Part shown: piece by piece, positions 49,338 through 57,548 of the stretch
Layout of the letters: every line of letters starts with the position of its first letter
Numbering within the stretch: position 1 is the first letter of the stretch
Assembly: GCF_036346295.1 (NCBI RefSeq)
Contig: NZ_CP107819.1
Location: 4,154,001 to 4,218,000, forward strand
Origin: Streptomyces sp. NBC_00536
GTDB taxonomy: Bacteria > Actinomycetota > Actinomycetes > Streptomycetales > Streptomycetaceae
Length of the DNA: 64,000 bases
Reading direction: 5' to 3'
The notes under the pieces: model-generated
Told to the model about the DNA's origin: nothing
Database searches by the model: none
The model's input: the letters and a program-made list of their open reading frames with translations, nothing else
Position numbers and translations under genes: made by a program

Positions 49338-50675
49338 TCAGCGTGCGGCGCCCGTGACCAGCCAGCGGCCGGAGCGGGCCCGCAGCTGGAGCGTGACCAT
49401 CCGGACCAGCATCATCAGCGTCATCGCCCACCAGAGCGTGGTGAGGCCACCGCCGATGCTGGGGACGAGCAGGGCGGCCGGGGTGAAGACGGCCAGCGTC
49501 ACGACCATCGCTCCGGCGAGGTAGCGGCCGTCGCCCGCGCCCATCAGGACTCCGTCGAGGACGAAGACGATCCCGCAGACCGGCTGGGAGAGGGCCACGA
49601 CGAGCAGGGCGGGCAGCAGGGCGTCCTTGACCGTGGGGTCACCGGTGAAGAGCGGTACGAAGAGCGGCCGGGCCGCGACGACCAGGATCCCGAGGACCAC
49701 CCCCGAGGCGATCCCCCACTGCACCATGCGGCGGCACACGGCCTTGGCGCCCTCGCTGTCCCCCGCGCCCAGGTAGCGGCCGATGATGGCCTGCCCGGCG
49801 ATGGCGATGGCGTCGAGTGCGAAGGCGAGCAGGCTCCACAGCGAGAGCAGGATCTGGTGGGCGGCGATGTCCGCATCGCCCAGCCGGGCCGCGACGGCGG
49901 TCGCGATCATCAGCACGGCCCGCAGGGACAGGGTCCGCACCAGCAGGGGTACTCCGGCTTGTGCGCAGGCCCGGATGCCGGCGGCGTCGGGGCGCAGGGA
50001 GGCCCGGTGGCGGCGGGCGCCCCGGACGACGACGATCAGGTAGGCGGCGGCCATGGCGCACTGGGCGATGACCGTGCCCCAGGCGGAACCGGCGATGCCG
50101 AGGCCCGCCCCGTAGACCAGGGCCACGTTCAGGCCCCCGTTGAGGGCGAAGCCGCCGATGGCGACGTACAGGGGGGTGCGCGTGTCCTGGAGCCCGCGGA
50201 TCACCCCGGTGGCGGCCAGGACGACGAGCATGGCCGGGATGCCGAGGGCGGAGATGCGCAGGTAGGTGACGGCGTACGGGGTCACGGTGTCGGAGGCGCC
50301 GAAGAGCGAGATCAGCCAGGGGGCCGTGGGCAGCACGATCGCGACGACGGCCGCGCCGAGCAGGAGGGCGAGCCAGATGCCGTCCATGCCCTGCCGGATG
50401 GCCGCTTGGAGGTCGCCCGCACCGACCCGGCGCGCGACCGCAGCGGTGGTCGCGTAGGCGAGGAAGACGAAGACGCTCACCGCGGTCGTCAAGAGGGCGG
50501 CGGCGACCCCGAGGCCGGCGAGCTGAGGGGTGCCGAGGTGCCCCACGATGGCACTGTCGGCCATGACGAAGAGGGGTTCGGCGACGAGGGCGCCGAAGGC
50601 GGGGACGGCGAGGGCGAAGATCTCGCGGTCGTGCCGTCTCGGGGCGTCCTTCGGTGTCTCGGTGGCCTGTGTCAT
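49338..50675 (-). CDS. MATE (DinF-like) multidrug efflux transporter
   Basis: 445 residues with about twelve membrane helices in two pseudo-symmetric halves. The segments REIFALAVPAFGALVAEPLFVMADSAIVGHLG and ATGVIRGLQDTRTPLYVAIGGFALNGGLNVALVYG are characteristic of the DinF subgroup. Probable Na+ or H+ coupled drug export. Next to the rpsF operon in Streptomyces generally. Confidence 0.94.
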   Translation of the reverse strand: MTQATETPKDAPRRHDREIFALAVPAFGALVAEPLFVMADSAIVGHLGTPQLAGLGVAAALLTTAVSVFVFLAYATTAAVARRVGAGDLQAAIRQGMDGIWLALLLGAAVVAIVLPTAPWLISLFGASDTVTPYAVTYLRISALGIPAMLVVLAATGVIRGLQDTRTPLYVAIGGFALNGGLNVALVYGAGLGIAGSAWGTVIAQCAMAAAYLIVVVRGARRHRASLRPDAAGIRACAQAGVPLLVRTLSLRAVLMIATAVAARLGDADIAAHQILLSLWSLLAFALDAIAIAGQAIIGRYLGAGDSEGAKAVCRRMVQWGIASGVVLGILVVAARPLFVPLFTGDPTVKDALLPALLVVALSQPVCGIVFVLDGVLMGAGDGRYLAGAMVVTLAVFTPAALLVPSIGGGLTTLWWAMTLMMLVRMVTLQLRARSGRWLVTGAAR

Positions 50676-51109
50676 GTGCTCAATCTAATCTTCCACAGGT
50701 AATGGACGCAAGGGCCATTGGAGTCTTACCGACGCGCTGACTTGGGCGTTCTTCCCACCCCTTTGGAGGCGATCTTGAGACAGTGGCGAAGAATTTTCTC
50801 CCCCACAGGCCATGGAAGACGAAAGGCCAGGTCAGCACGGGTAACGGGGTGGGTCAGGTGATTTTGTCCACAGCACCGTCCCCCGGTCCGTACACAGCTT
50901 CAGGTGAGTTACCCACAGCATTCGGCTCGTCATCCACATCTCATCCACACAGCCTGTGGATAACAAGATTGGCTGACGTCGTCAGCGGCTCTACCGTGGT
51001 GCGTTGCCCGACGCGCCGAGAGCCGATCCGGGTGTCCCAAATGTCAGAGCCGTGTCGTAGAAAGAGTGACACGGCAAGGTCCGCTTTGCGGACGGGAGGA
51101 GGCGGCCCG
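50676..51109. promoter_or_regulatory. dnaB upstream region with DnaA-box cluster
   Basis: 434 bp between divergent MATE and dnaB genes, containing five DnaA-box-like sites within 100 bp: TTGTCCACA (50864-50872, perfect), TTACCCACA (50909-50917), TCATCCACA (50930-50938 and 50941-50949) and TGTGGATAA (50955-50963, the E. coli consensus TTATCCACA on the other strand). The dnaB ribosome site GGGAGGAGG is at 51094-51102. Promoter hexamers not assigned. Confidence 0.75.
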
Positions 51110-52591
51110 GTGAGCAGTCCCGAGCCCATGGACGACCCTTGGGCCGACAGCGGTCCAGGTGACCGTCTGCCCGCCCGTCCACGCCGTAACAGTGAAGGCC
51201 GCGGCCGCGGGGACGAGCAGCACGATCGGGGCCGCGAGGGCGGCTCCTGGGACGGCGGAGGCGGCGGCTTCGAGCGGGTCCCGCCCCAGGACCTGGACGC
51301 CGAGCAGTCGGTCCTCGGCGGCATGCTGCTCTCGAAGGACGCGATCGCCGACGTGGTCGAGGTCCTCAAGGGCCATGACTTCTACCGTCCCTCGCACGAG
51401 ACGATCTACCAGGCCATCCTCGACCTGTACGCGAAGGGGGAGCCCGCCGACCCGATCACGGTCGGCGCGGAGCTGACCCGGCGCGGCGAGATCAGCAAGG
51501 TCGGCGGTGCGTCGTACCTGCACACGCTGGTCCAGTCGGTGCCGACGGCGGCGAACGCGGAGTACTACGCGGAGATCGTCCACGAGCGGGCGGTCCTGCG
51601 CCGGCTGGTCGCGGCGGGTACGAAGATCACACAGATGGGCTATGCGGCGGACGGCGACGTCGACGAGATCGTCAACAGCGCCCAGGCCGAGATCTACGCC
51701 GTCACCGAGCAGCGGACCTCCGAGGACTACCTCCCGCTCGGCGACATCATGGAGGGCGCGCTCGACGAGATCGAGGCCATCGGCTCGCGCAGCGGCCAGA
51801 TGTCCGGTGTGCCGACCGGCTTCACGGACCTCGACTCGCTGACGAACGGTCTGCACCCGGGCCAGATGATCGTCATCGCGGCCCGTCCCGCCATGGGCAA
51901 GTCGACCCTGGCCCTGGACTTCGCCCGCGCCTGCTCCATCAAGGCCAACCTGCCCAGCGTGATCTTCTCCCTCGAAATGGGACGTAACGAGATCGCCATG
52001 CGCCTGCTCTCCGCGGAGGCGCGGGTGGCGCTGCACCACATGCGCTCGGGCACCATGACGGACGACGACTGGACCCGGCTGGCCCGCCGGATGCCGGACG
52101 TCTCCGCCGCGCCGCTCTACATCGACGACTCCCCCAACCTGTCGATGATGGAGATCCGCGCGAAGTGCCGTCGGCTCAAGCAGCGAAACGATCTGTCTCT
52201 CGTCGTCATCGACTACCTGCAGCTGATGCAGTCCGGTGGCTCCCGGCGGCCCGAGAGCCGTCAGCAGGAGGTCTCGGACATGTCCCGAAACCTCAAGCTG
52301 CTCGCGAAGGAGCTGGAGGTCCCGGTGATCGCGCTGTCCCAGCTGAACCGTGGTCCCGAACAGCGCACCGACAAGAAGCCGATGGTCTCCGACCTGCGAG
52401 AGTCCGGTTCCATCGAGCAGGACGCCGACATGGTGATCCTGCTCCACCGCGAGGACGCCTACGAGAAGGAGTCGCCCCGCGCCGGTGAGGCGGACCTGAT
52501 CGTGGCCAAGCACCGAAACGGCCCGACGGCGACGATCACGGTCGCTTTCCAGGGCCATTATTCGCGGTTCGTGGACATGGCCAACACCTAG
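51110..52591 (+). CDS. dnaB: Replicative DNA helicase DnaB
   Basis: 493 residues from GTG at 51110. A poorly conserved N-terminal extension (about 55 residues, Arg/Gly/Asp-rich) precedes the DnaB N-terminal domain (VPPQDLDAEQSVLGGMLLSKDAI), linker, and RecA-like C-terminal domain with Walker A AARPAMGKSTLALDFAR, Walker B SLVVIDYLQLM, and the LRESGSIEQDADMV motif. No intein at these motifs. Ring helicase that unwinds at the fork; partner of DciA encoded near gyrB. Confidence 0.97.
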   Translation: MSSPEPMDDPWADSGPGDRLPARPRRNSEGRGRGDEQHDRGREGGSWDGGGGGFERVPPQDLDAEQSVLGGMLLSKDAIADVVEVLKGHDFYRPSHETIYQAILDLYAKGEPADPITVGAELTRRGEISKVGGASYLHTLVQSVPTAANAEYYAEIVHERAVLRRLVAAGTKITQMGYAADGDVDEIVNSAQAEIYAVTEQRTSEDYLPLGDIMEGALDEIEAIGSRSGQMSGVPTGFTDLDSLTNGLHPGQMIVIAARPAMGKSTLALDFARACSIKANLPSVIFSLEMGRNEIAMRLLSAEARVALHHMRSGTMTDDDWTRLARRMPDVSAAPLYIDDSPNLSMMEIRAKCRRLKQRNDLSLVVIDYLQLMQSGGSRRPESRQQEVSDMSRNLKLLAKELEVPVIALSQLNRGPEQRTDKKPMVSDLRESGSIEQDADMVILLHREDAYEKESPRAGEADLIVAKHRNGPTATITVAFQGHYSRFVDMANT

Positions 52592-52600
52592 AGTCGGAGC

Positions 52601-54019
52601 ATGAGTTCCGCAGACACAGCAGACACATCAGACGCAGCGGGTACGGCCGAAGACCGGGAGTTGCTCCCCTCGACCAGGCGGGCACTGCTGCACCGGCTCG
52701 CCGTGGCGCAACGCGAGGGACGGGCGCCGTCGATCGTGGCCGCCGTGGTCCGCGGCGGCGAGATCGTCTGGGAGGGCACCCGCAGCTGCGTGGACGGGCA
52801 CGGCCCGGACGGTGACGTGCAGTACCGGGTGGGTTCGATCAGCAAGACCTTCACCGCCGTGCTCGTGCTGAGGCTGCGGGACGAGGGTCTTCTGAGCCTT
52901 GAGGACCCGCTGGAGAAGCACCTTCCCGGCACCGGCGCCGGCGAGGTGACCATCGCTCAGCTGCTCGCCCACACGGGCGGACTCGCGGCGGAGACGCCCG
53001 GGCCGTGGTGGGAGCGCACCCCGGGCGCGCTGCGTCCCGAGCTGGCGGACGTACTGGGCGAGGAGCCGTTCCGGCACGAGCCCGGGCGGCGGCACCACTA
53101 CTCCAACCCCGGCTACACCCTGCTGGGTTCGCTCGTGGAGGCGGTCCGCGGGAAGCCGTGGGCCGAGGTGCTCCGGGCCGAGGTGCTGGAGCCGCTGGGG
53201 CTGGAGCGGACCAGCGTGCTGCCGCAGGCCCCGCACGCGGGCGGCTGGGCCGTCCACCCCTGGGCCGACGTGATGATGCCGGAGCCGCTGGAGGACCTGG
53301 GGCTCATGGCACCGGCCGGTCAGCTCTGGTCCACGACCCGTGACCTGGCCCGCTTCGCGGTCTTCCTCACCCGCGGCGACGAGCGGGTACTGGCCGCGGA
53401 GACGGTGCGCGAGATGCGCACGGCGGCCTCGCCGCCCGAACCGGGCGTCGCGGACGGCGGGTACGGGCTGGGCATGCAGCTGATGACCTCCGGCGGGCGG
53501 TCCCTGGCCGGGCACACGGGCTCACTGCCGGGGTTCGTCGCGTGCGTGTGGCTGAGCGAGACGGACGACCTCGCCACGGTCGCCCTGGCGAACTGCACCT
53601 CAGGCCTCGCGGTCGCCCAGCTGGCCGCCGAACTGCTCGGCATCGTGGCCGAGGCGGAACCGCGGATCCCGGAGCCGTGGAAGCCCTTCCGGGAAGCCGA
53701 TGAGGTGGCCCTGGAGCTGACCGGCCCCTGGTACTGGGGAACGGCCCCGTTCCTGCTCCGGCTGCACGCGGACGGGACGATGGCGCTCGGACCGGTGGCG
53801 GCGACCGGACGGGCCGCCCGGTTCCAGGCCGCCGGGGACGGGAGCTGGACCGGGCTGAGCGGCTACCACGCGGGCGAGACCCTGCGGGTGGTGCGCCGCG
53901 AGGACGGTTCGGTGAGCCACTTGGACATCGGCTCGTTCGTGTTCACCCGGGCGCCCTACGATCCGGGCGCCCCGGTCCCCGGGGGCGTCGACCCCCAGGG
54001 GTGGCGGGGCGTCGGCTGA
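52601..54019 (+). CDS. Serine hydrolase (beta-lactamase/DD-peptidase family)
   Basis: 472 residues, no signal peptide obvious, so probably cytoplasmic. Class C-like fold: SxxK in VGSISKTF (Ser79/Lys82), YxN in HYSNPGYTL and the HTG triad element in GHTGSLPG. The C-terminal 110 residues form an extra beta domain (WYWGTAPFLLRLHADG). Esterase or peptidase rather than a resistance beta-lactamase is likely. 9 bp after dnaB, so probably co-transcribed with it. Confidence 0.9.
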   Translation: MSSADTADTSDAAGTAEDRELLPSTRRALLHRLAVAQREGRAPSIVAAVVRGGEIVWEGTRSCVDGHGPDGDVQYRVGSISKTFTAVLVLRLRDEGLLSLEDPLEKHLPGTGAGEVTIAQLLAHTGGLAAETPGPWWERTPGALRPELADVLGEEPFRHEPGRRHHYSNPGYTLLGSLVEAVRGKPWAEVLRAEVLEPLGLERTSVLPQAPHAGGWAVHPWADVMMPEPLEDLGLMAPAGQLWSTTRDLARFAVFLTRGDERVLAAETVREMRTAASPPEPGVADGGYGLGMQLMTSGGRSLAGHTGSLPGFVACVWLSETDDLATVALANCTSGLAVAQLAAELLGIVAEAEPRIPEPWKPFREADEVALELTGPWYWGTAPFLLRLHADGTMALGPVAATGRAARFQAAGDGSWTGLSGYHAGETLRVVRREDGSVSHLDIGSFVFTRAPYDPGAPVPGGVDPQGWRGVG

Positions 54020-55195
54020 TCAGGCGACGAGTTCGCGTTCCAGTGGGGTGCGAAAGCGCGGGGTGACGCGTGCGTCGCCCACCCACTGGGCGAGCCGCCC
54101 GGCCTCCGCGGCGACCGCTCGCCCGGCGGCGCGGCCCCGGTCGGCCAGCAGCTTCCAGACGATCTCTCCGTCGGCGCGTTGTGCCCACCCGCCCACGATC
54201 TCGCCGTTCCACCACACCGTGGGACCGATGTTCCCGGCGTAGTCGAAGAGGGCGGCCCGGTGGGCCGGGTCGAGCTGGAAGCCGCGGTCGGCCCAGCCCA
54301 TGCCGCTGGGGTCGAGGGCGGGCAGCAGGGCCGCCCAGGGCTCGGGCGGGGTCTCGGGTCCCGCGTCCCCGGCCGCGACGAGGGCGGTGGCGCCGCCCTC
54401 GAGAGCGACCTCTTCGGTTCCGGTGGCGGCGAGGGCCTTGCGCACGTCGGTCAGGGTCCATCCGGTCCACCACTTGAGGTCGGCCTCGGTGGCCGGTCCG
54501 TAGGCGTACAGCCAGCGGCGGGCCAGCTCGGCGCGCGCCTCGGCGGCCGGGACGTGGGTCCAGGGCTCGGTGTGCACCCAGCGGAACTGGCTGGAGGTCC
54601 AGGAGCCGCGGGGCCGGTCCCGGCGGATCCGCCCGTCGGCGGCCAGCAGCCGGATCACCCGGGTGGTCACACCGGTCTGCGCCTCGTACTTCTTCCCGCG
54701 TCCGACGGTGATCTTCTGGCGCAGGGCGGGCACCGCCGCGGAGAGCTGACTGCCGGTCGAGGGCCCGTTGGCATCCAGGGCGTCGAGGGCCGAGGCCTCC
54801 GCCCGGCCGAGCCACTCGGCGTCCAGCCCCTGACCGTCCTCCGCGAGGTGCTTGAGCAGGCTGCGCCGCTCCTTGAGGGCGATCGCCCGCGCGGTGGAGG
54901 AATCGACGTAGGGGGCGAACTCCCTGGAGACGGCGAAGAGGGTGTTGCGCATGCTGAGCAGCCGGACGAGGCTCACGTCCTCGTAGAGGGCCCGCTCGAT
55001 GGCCTCGGGCGCGCCGTCGACGAGGCGGGCGCGGGCCGAGAGGAAGACGGTCGCGGCGTCCGTGGCGTGCAGGGCCACCACGGCGTCCGCCGCCCGGGGC
55101 ACCGTGGCGGCGCGGGCGGAGGGTGCGAGGCAGTGCCGACGGCCGAGCCGGTGACGGCGGTCGGCGGTGGTGACGAGAGGGAGGCTGCGGCTCAT
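54020..55195 (-). CDS. Winged-helix DNA-binding domain protein (HTH_42/AlkZ-like)
   Basis: 391 residues from ATG at 55195; a TACCAT -10-like box 11 bp upstream suggests a leaderless mRNA. It starts with RRHRLGRRHCLAP and contains VVALHATDAATVFLSARARL and SMRNTLFAVSREFAPYVDSSTARAI, which are typical of the winged helix HTH_42 superfamily that includes the DNA glycosylases AlkZ/YcaQ. The catalytic QxQ motif of AlkZ is not evident. Stop codon abuts that of the serine hydrolase (TGATCA). Confidence 0.85.
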   Translation of the reverse strand: MSRSLPLVTTADRRHRLGRRHCLAPSARAATVPRAADAVVALHATDAATVFLSARARLVDGAPEAIERALYEDVSLVRLLSMRNTLFAVSREFAPYVDSSTARAIALKERRSLLKHLAEDGQGLDAEWLGRAEASALDALDANGPSTGSQLSAAVPALRQKITVGRGKKYEAQTGVTTRVIRLLAADGRIRRDRPRGSWTSSQFRWVHTEPWTHVPAAEARAELARRWLYAYGPATEADLKWWTGWTLTDVRKALAATGTEEVALEGGATALVAAGDAGPETPPEPWAALLPALDPSGMGWADRGFQLDPAHRAALFDYAGNIGPTVWWNGEIVGGWAQRADGEIVWKLLADRGRAAGRAVAAEAGRLAQWVGDARVTPRFRTPLERELVA

Positions 55196-55259
55196 CCTCG
55201 GGATGGTAGGCCGGGCCACCGACAGTGACCCGGCCATCGCGCGTGTTCCGGCGGTGCCG

Positions 55260-55721
55260 TCAGAGCTGGTACTTGAAGCCGACGTGGGAGGCGGCGAAGC
55301 CGAGCCGCTCGTAGAACCGGTGGGCATCGGTACGGGTGACATCGGAGGTGAGCTGTACCAACTGGCAGTTCTCCGCCCGGGACTTTTCGATCGCCCATTC
55401 GATGAAGCGGGTGCCCAGTCCGCCGCCGCGTTCGTCGGCGTGCACACGGACGCCTTCGATGACGGAACGGGTGGAGCCCTTGCGGGACAGGCCCGGGATG
55501 ACGGTCAGCTGGAGGGTGCCGACCACCCGGTCCCCGCGGACGGCGACGACGACGTGCTGGTTCGGGTCGTCGATGAGCCGCTTGAGGGCCGCGACGTACG
55601 GAGTGAGGTCGTCCGGGGACTCCCGGGTGGCGCCGAGCGGGTCGTCGGCGAGCATCGCGACGATGTCGGGCAGGTCGGCCTCGGTGGCGGGCCGGATGTC
55701 CAGCCGGGGCAGGTCGGTCAT
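55260..55721 (-). CDS. GNAT family N-acetyltransferase
   Basis: 153 residues from ATG at 55721 (GAAAGGA upstream). Full GNAT domain with V-x-x-x-x-R-G-x-G-x-G in GVRVHADERGGGLGTRFIEWA. N-terminus MTDLPRLDIRPATEADL. Follows the longer acetyltransferase gene by 17 bp in the same direction. Confidence 0.92.
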   Translation of the reverse strand: MTDLPRLDIRPATEADLPDIVAMLADDPLGATRESPDDLTPYVAALKRLIDDPNQHVVVAVRGDRVVGTLQLTVIPGLSRKGSTRSVIEGVRVHADERGGGLGTRFIEWAIEKSRAENCQLVQLTSDVTRTDAHRFYERLGFAASHVGFKYQL

Positions 55722-55738
55722 GGGGGAGCGTTCCTTTC

Positions 55739-56626
55739 TCAGCCCGCGGCCACGGTGAGCGGGGCCCACCGGCGGGTCCAGTCTCCGGGCAGGTCCGCGA
55801 GGTCCCGGGTCATGACGGTGTTGAAGGTGATCGATTCGAGCCCGCGGTCCTTGAGCCAGTCGCGCAGTTCCTCGTGGCGTACGTCGACGTCCGTACGCAG
55901 GGGCCGCTCGGTGGTCGCCGCGAGGGCCGTGACGAGCGCCTGGGCCCCGGAGGTGTCGCGCGCGATCAGCGGGCCGATGACATGGGTTTCCATGTTGGGC
56001 CAGATGGCGGCGTATCCGACGAGGTCGCCGGCGTGGTCCTCGGCGACGACCAGCCGGTCCGCGAAGGCGGGCAGCCGGGCGATGATGTGGGTCCGGTCGG
56101 TACCGAACACCTCCGCGTCCAGCCGCAGGATCCGCGGGAGGTCCTCCGCGGTGGCCGGGCGGACGGGGAGGGCATCCGTTCCGGGAACCGAGGGGTCCGG
56201 CCGGAAGCTGCCCTTGAGCATCTCGCCCCGGCCCGTGGTGGCGAAGCCGAGTTCCTCGTAGAGGGGGCGGCCGTACGGGGTGGCGTTGAGGGTGAGCGGG
56301 ATGCCCTTGAGGACGTCGTCGCAGACGTACGCCATCAGTCGGCGGCCCAGGCCCTGGCGGGAGTACCGCTCGGCGACGAGGACCATGCCGATGGCGGCCA
56401 GTTCCGTTGTGTCGTGCGTCTGCCCGTACCGGGTGACGACGCACGCGGCCGCGAGGCCCTGCCCGTCGGGGGCGTCGACTCCGTACCCGTTTCCGGCGGC
56501 GAGGAGCAGGCCCCACTTGTGGTCCTCACGCGGCCAGCCGCGGTCTTGGGAGAGGTCGGCGCAGTGCTGGAGATCGTCCAGGCTCAGTGCGCGGATCTGT
56601 GGATCGATGAGCTGTGGTGGTGTCAC
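55739..56626 (-). CDS. Tandem GNAT acetyltransferase
   Basis: 295 residues from GTG at 56626; a longer start GTG at 56686 would place the start codon inside a parS and has no ribosome site. The N-terminal half is a typical GNAT domain (GMVLVAERYSRQGLGRRLMAYV); the C-terminal half repeats the topology (PRILRLDAEVFGTDRTHIIARLPAFADRLVVAEDHAGDLVGYAAIW) with a degenerate binding loop, as in two-domain GNATs. Substrate unknown. Confidence 0.85.
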   Translation of the reverse strand: MTPPQLIDPQIRALSLDDLQHCADLSQDRGWPREDHKWGLLLAAGNGYGVDAPDGQGLAAACVVTRYGQTHDTTELAAIGMVLVAERYSRQGLGRRLMAYVCDDVLKGIPLTLNATPYGRPLYEELGFATTGRGEMLKGSFRPDPSVPGTDALPVRPATAEDLPRILRLDAEVFGTDRTHIIARLPAFADRLVVAEDHAGDLVGYAAIWPNMETHVIGPLIARDTSGAQALVTALAATTERPLRTDVDVRHEELRDWLKDRGLESITFNTVMTRDLADLPGDWTRRWAPLTVAAG

Positions 56627-56679
56627 CGGCCCAGCCTGGATCACCGGCTGGGGGGCGTCCAGGGGTTTTGGCGGCGGAT

Positions 56680-56734
56680 GTTTCACGTGAAACCGGCCGT
56701 TGTTTCACGTGAAACGCGCTGTTTCACGTGAAAC
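56680..56734. promoter_or_regulatory. parS: Second triplet of parS sites
   Basis: Perfect GTTTCACGTGAAAC at 56680-56693, 56702-56715 and 56721-56734 (spacing 22 and 19 bp), in the divergent gap between the tandem GNAT and HAD genes. ParB bound here covers the promoters of both. Confidence 0.96.
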
Positions 56735-56756
56735 CGACGGGCTAGCCTCGGCTCTC

Positions 56757-57407
56757 ATGACGCGTCTGCACCTCTTCGACCTCGACGGCACGCTCATGTT
56801 CGGCTCCGCGGCTCCGATCGAGATCTCGCGGCAGCTCGGTCTGGATGCCGAGATCGCCGAGCTGGAGCGGGCCTTCGGCGCGCGGGAGATCGGGCCGCCG
56901 GACTTCGCCGCAGGGGTGCGCGCGCTGTGGGCGGAGCTGACACCCGCGCACGTCCGGGCGGCGTTCGACGGGGCGCCGTGGATCGAGGGCATCCGTGAGG
57001 TGTGGCAGGAGATCCGGGAGCGCGGGGACTACTGCGCGGTGGTCTCCCTGTCGCCGTCGTTCTTCGTGGAACTCCTGCTGGAGTGGGGTGCGCACGCGGC
57101 CCACGGCTCGGTCTTCCCGGAGGTGCCGTTCACCCGCCCCGTGGACGTGGCGGGGATCCTGACCCCGGAGGGCAAGCTGGAGGTGGCGGACCGGCTCTGT
57201 GAGCGGTTCGGGGTGAGCCGGAGCGACTGTGTCGTCTACGGGGACTCGATGACCGATGCGGTGCTGTTCGGGGCGCTGCCGGTCTCGGTGGCGGTCAACG
57301 CGCGGCCCCACGTGGCGGCCCTCGCGACGCATGTGTACGAGGGCCGGGACCTGCGGGCGGCCTATCGGCTCGCTGAGGCGCTCCTCCCGGACGTCGCGGC
57401 ATCTTAA
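56757..57407 (+). CDS. HAD-superfamily hydrolase (phosphatase)
   Basis: 216 residues from ATG at 56757. Motif I LFDLDGTLMFG (nucleophile Asp, general-acid Asp), motif II VVSLSPSFF, motif IV VVYGDSMTDAVLFGALPVSVAVN. The PSP-like type with a helical cap. TAGCCT lies 8 bp upstream of the ATG and there is no ribosome site, so the mRNA is probably leaderless, its promoter squeezed against the parS triplet. Substrate unknown. Confidence 0.9.
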   Translation: MTRLHLFDLDGTLMFGSAAPIEISRQLGLDAEIAELERAFGAREIGPPDFAAGVRALWAELTPAHVRAAFDGAPWIEGIREVWQEIRERGDYCAVVSLSPSFFVELLLEWGAHAAHGSVFPEVPFTRPVDVAGILTPEGKLEVADRLCERFGVSRSDCVVYGDSMTDAVLFGALPVSVAVNARPHVAALATHVYEGRDLRAAYRLAEALLPDVAAS

Positions 57408-57426
57408 GCGGGTGGCTGGTTCGAAC

Positions 57427-57508
57427 TGCGGATTTTCCGCATTTCCCCGCAACCCACTCTGTCGGCTGGCATGCTGCGAACCCCGGAACCACGGATTCAA
57501 ATCCGTGG
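57427..57508. promoter_or_regulatory. Two palindromes upstream of the flavohaemoglobin gene
   Basis: TGCGGA-TTT-TCCGCA (57427-57441) and CCACGGATT-CA-AATCCGTGG (57489-57508). The second has perfect 9-bp arms and ends about 40 bp before the start codon, where a repressor would act. Both are candidates for the regulator of the NO-detoxifying gene; neither matches the NsrR boxes I recall from S. coelicolor. Confidence 0.55.
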
Positions 57509-57548
57509 CGCGTGCAAACCGACCGAGATGTTCGAAGCGAGGCACCGC

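Noticed and set aside
52601..54019. Beta-lactamase resistance gene
   Set aside because: Motifs are of the broad serine-hydrolase family; there is no signal peptide and the gene is joined to dnaB, so drug resistance is not supported.
57489..57508. tRNA gene or attachment-site remnant (T-arm-like CCACGGATTCAAATCCGTGG)
   Set aside because: No matching acceptor, D or anticodon arms surround it and no integrase is near; it is better read as a palindrome.
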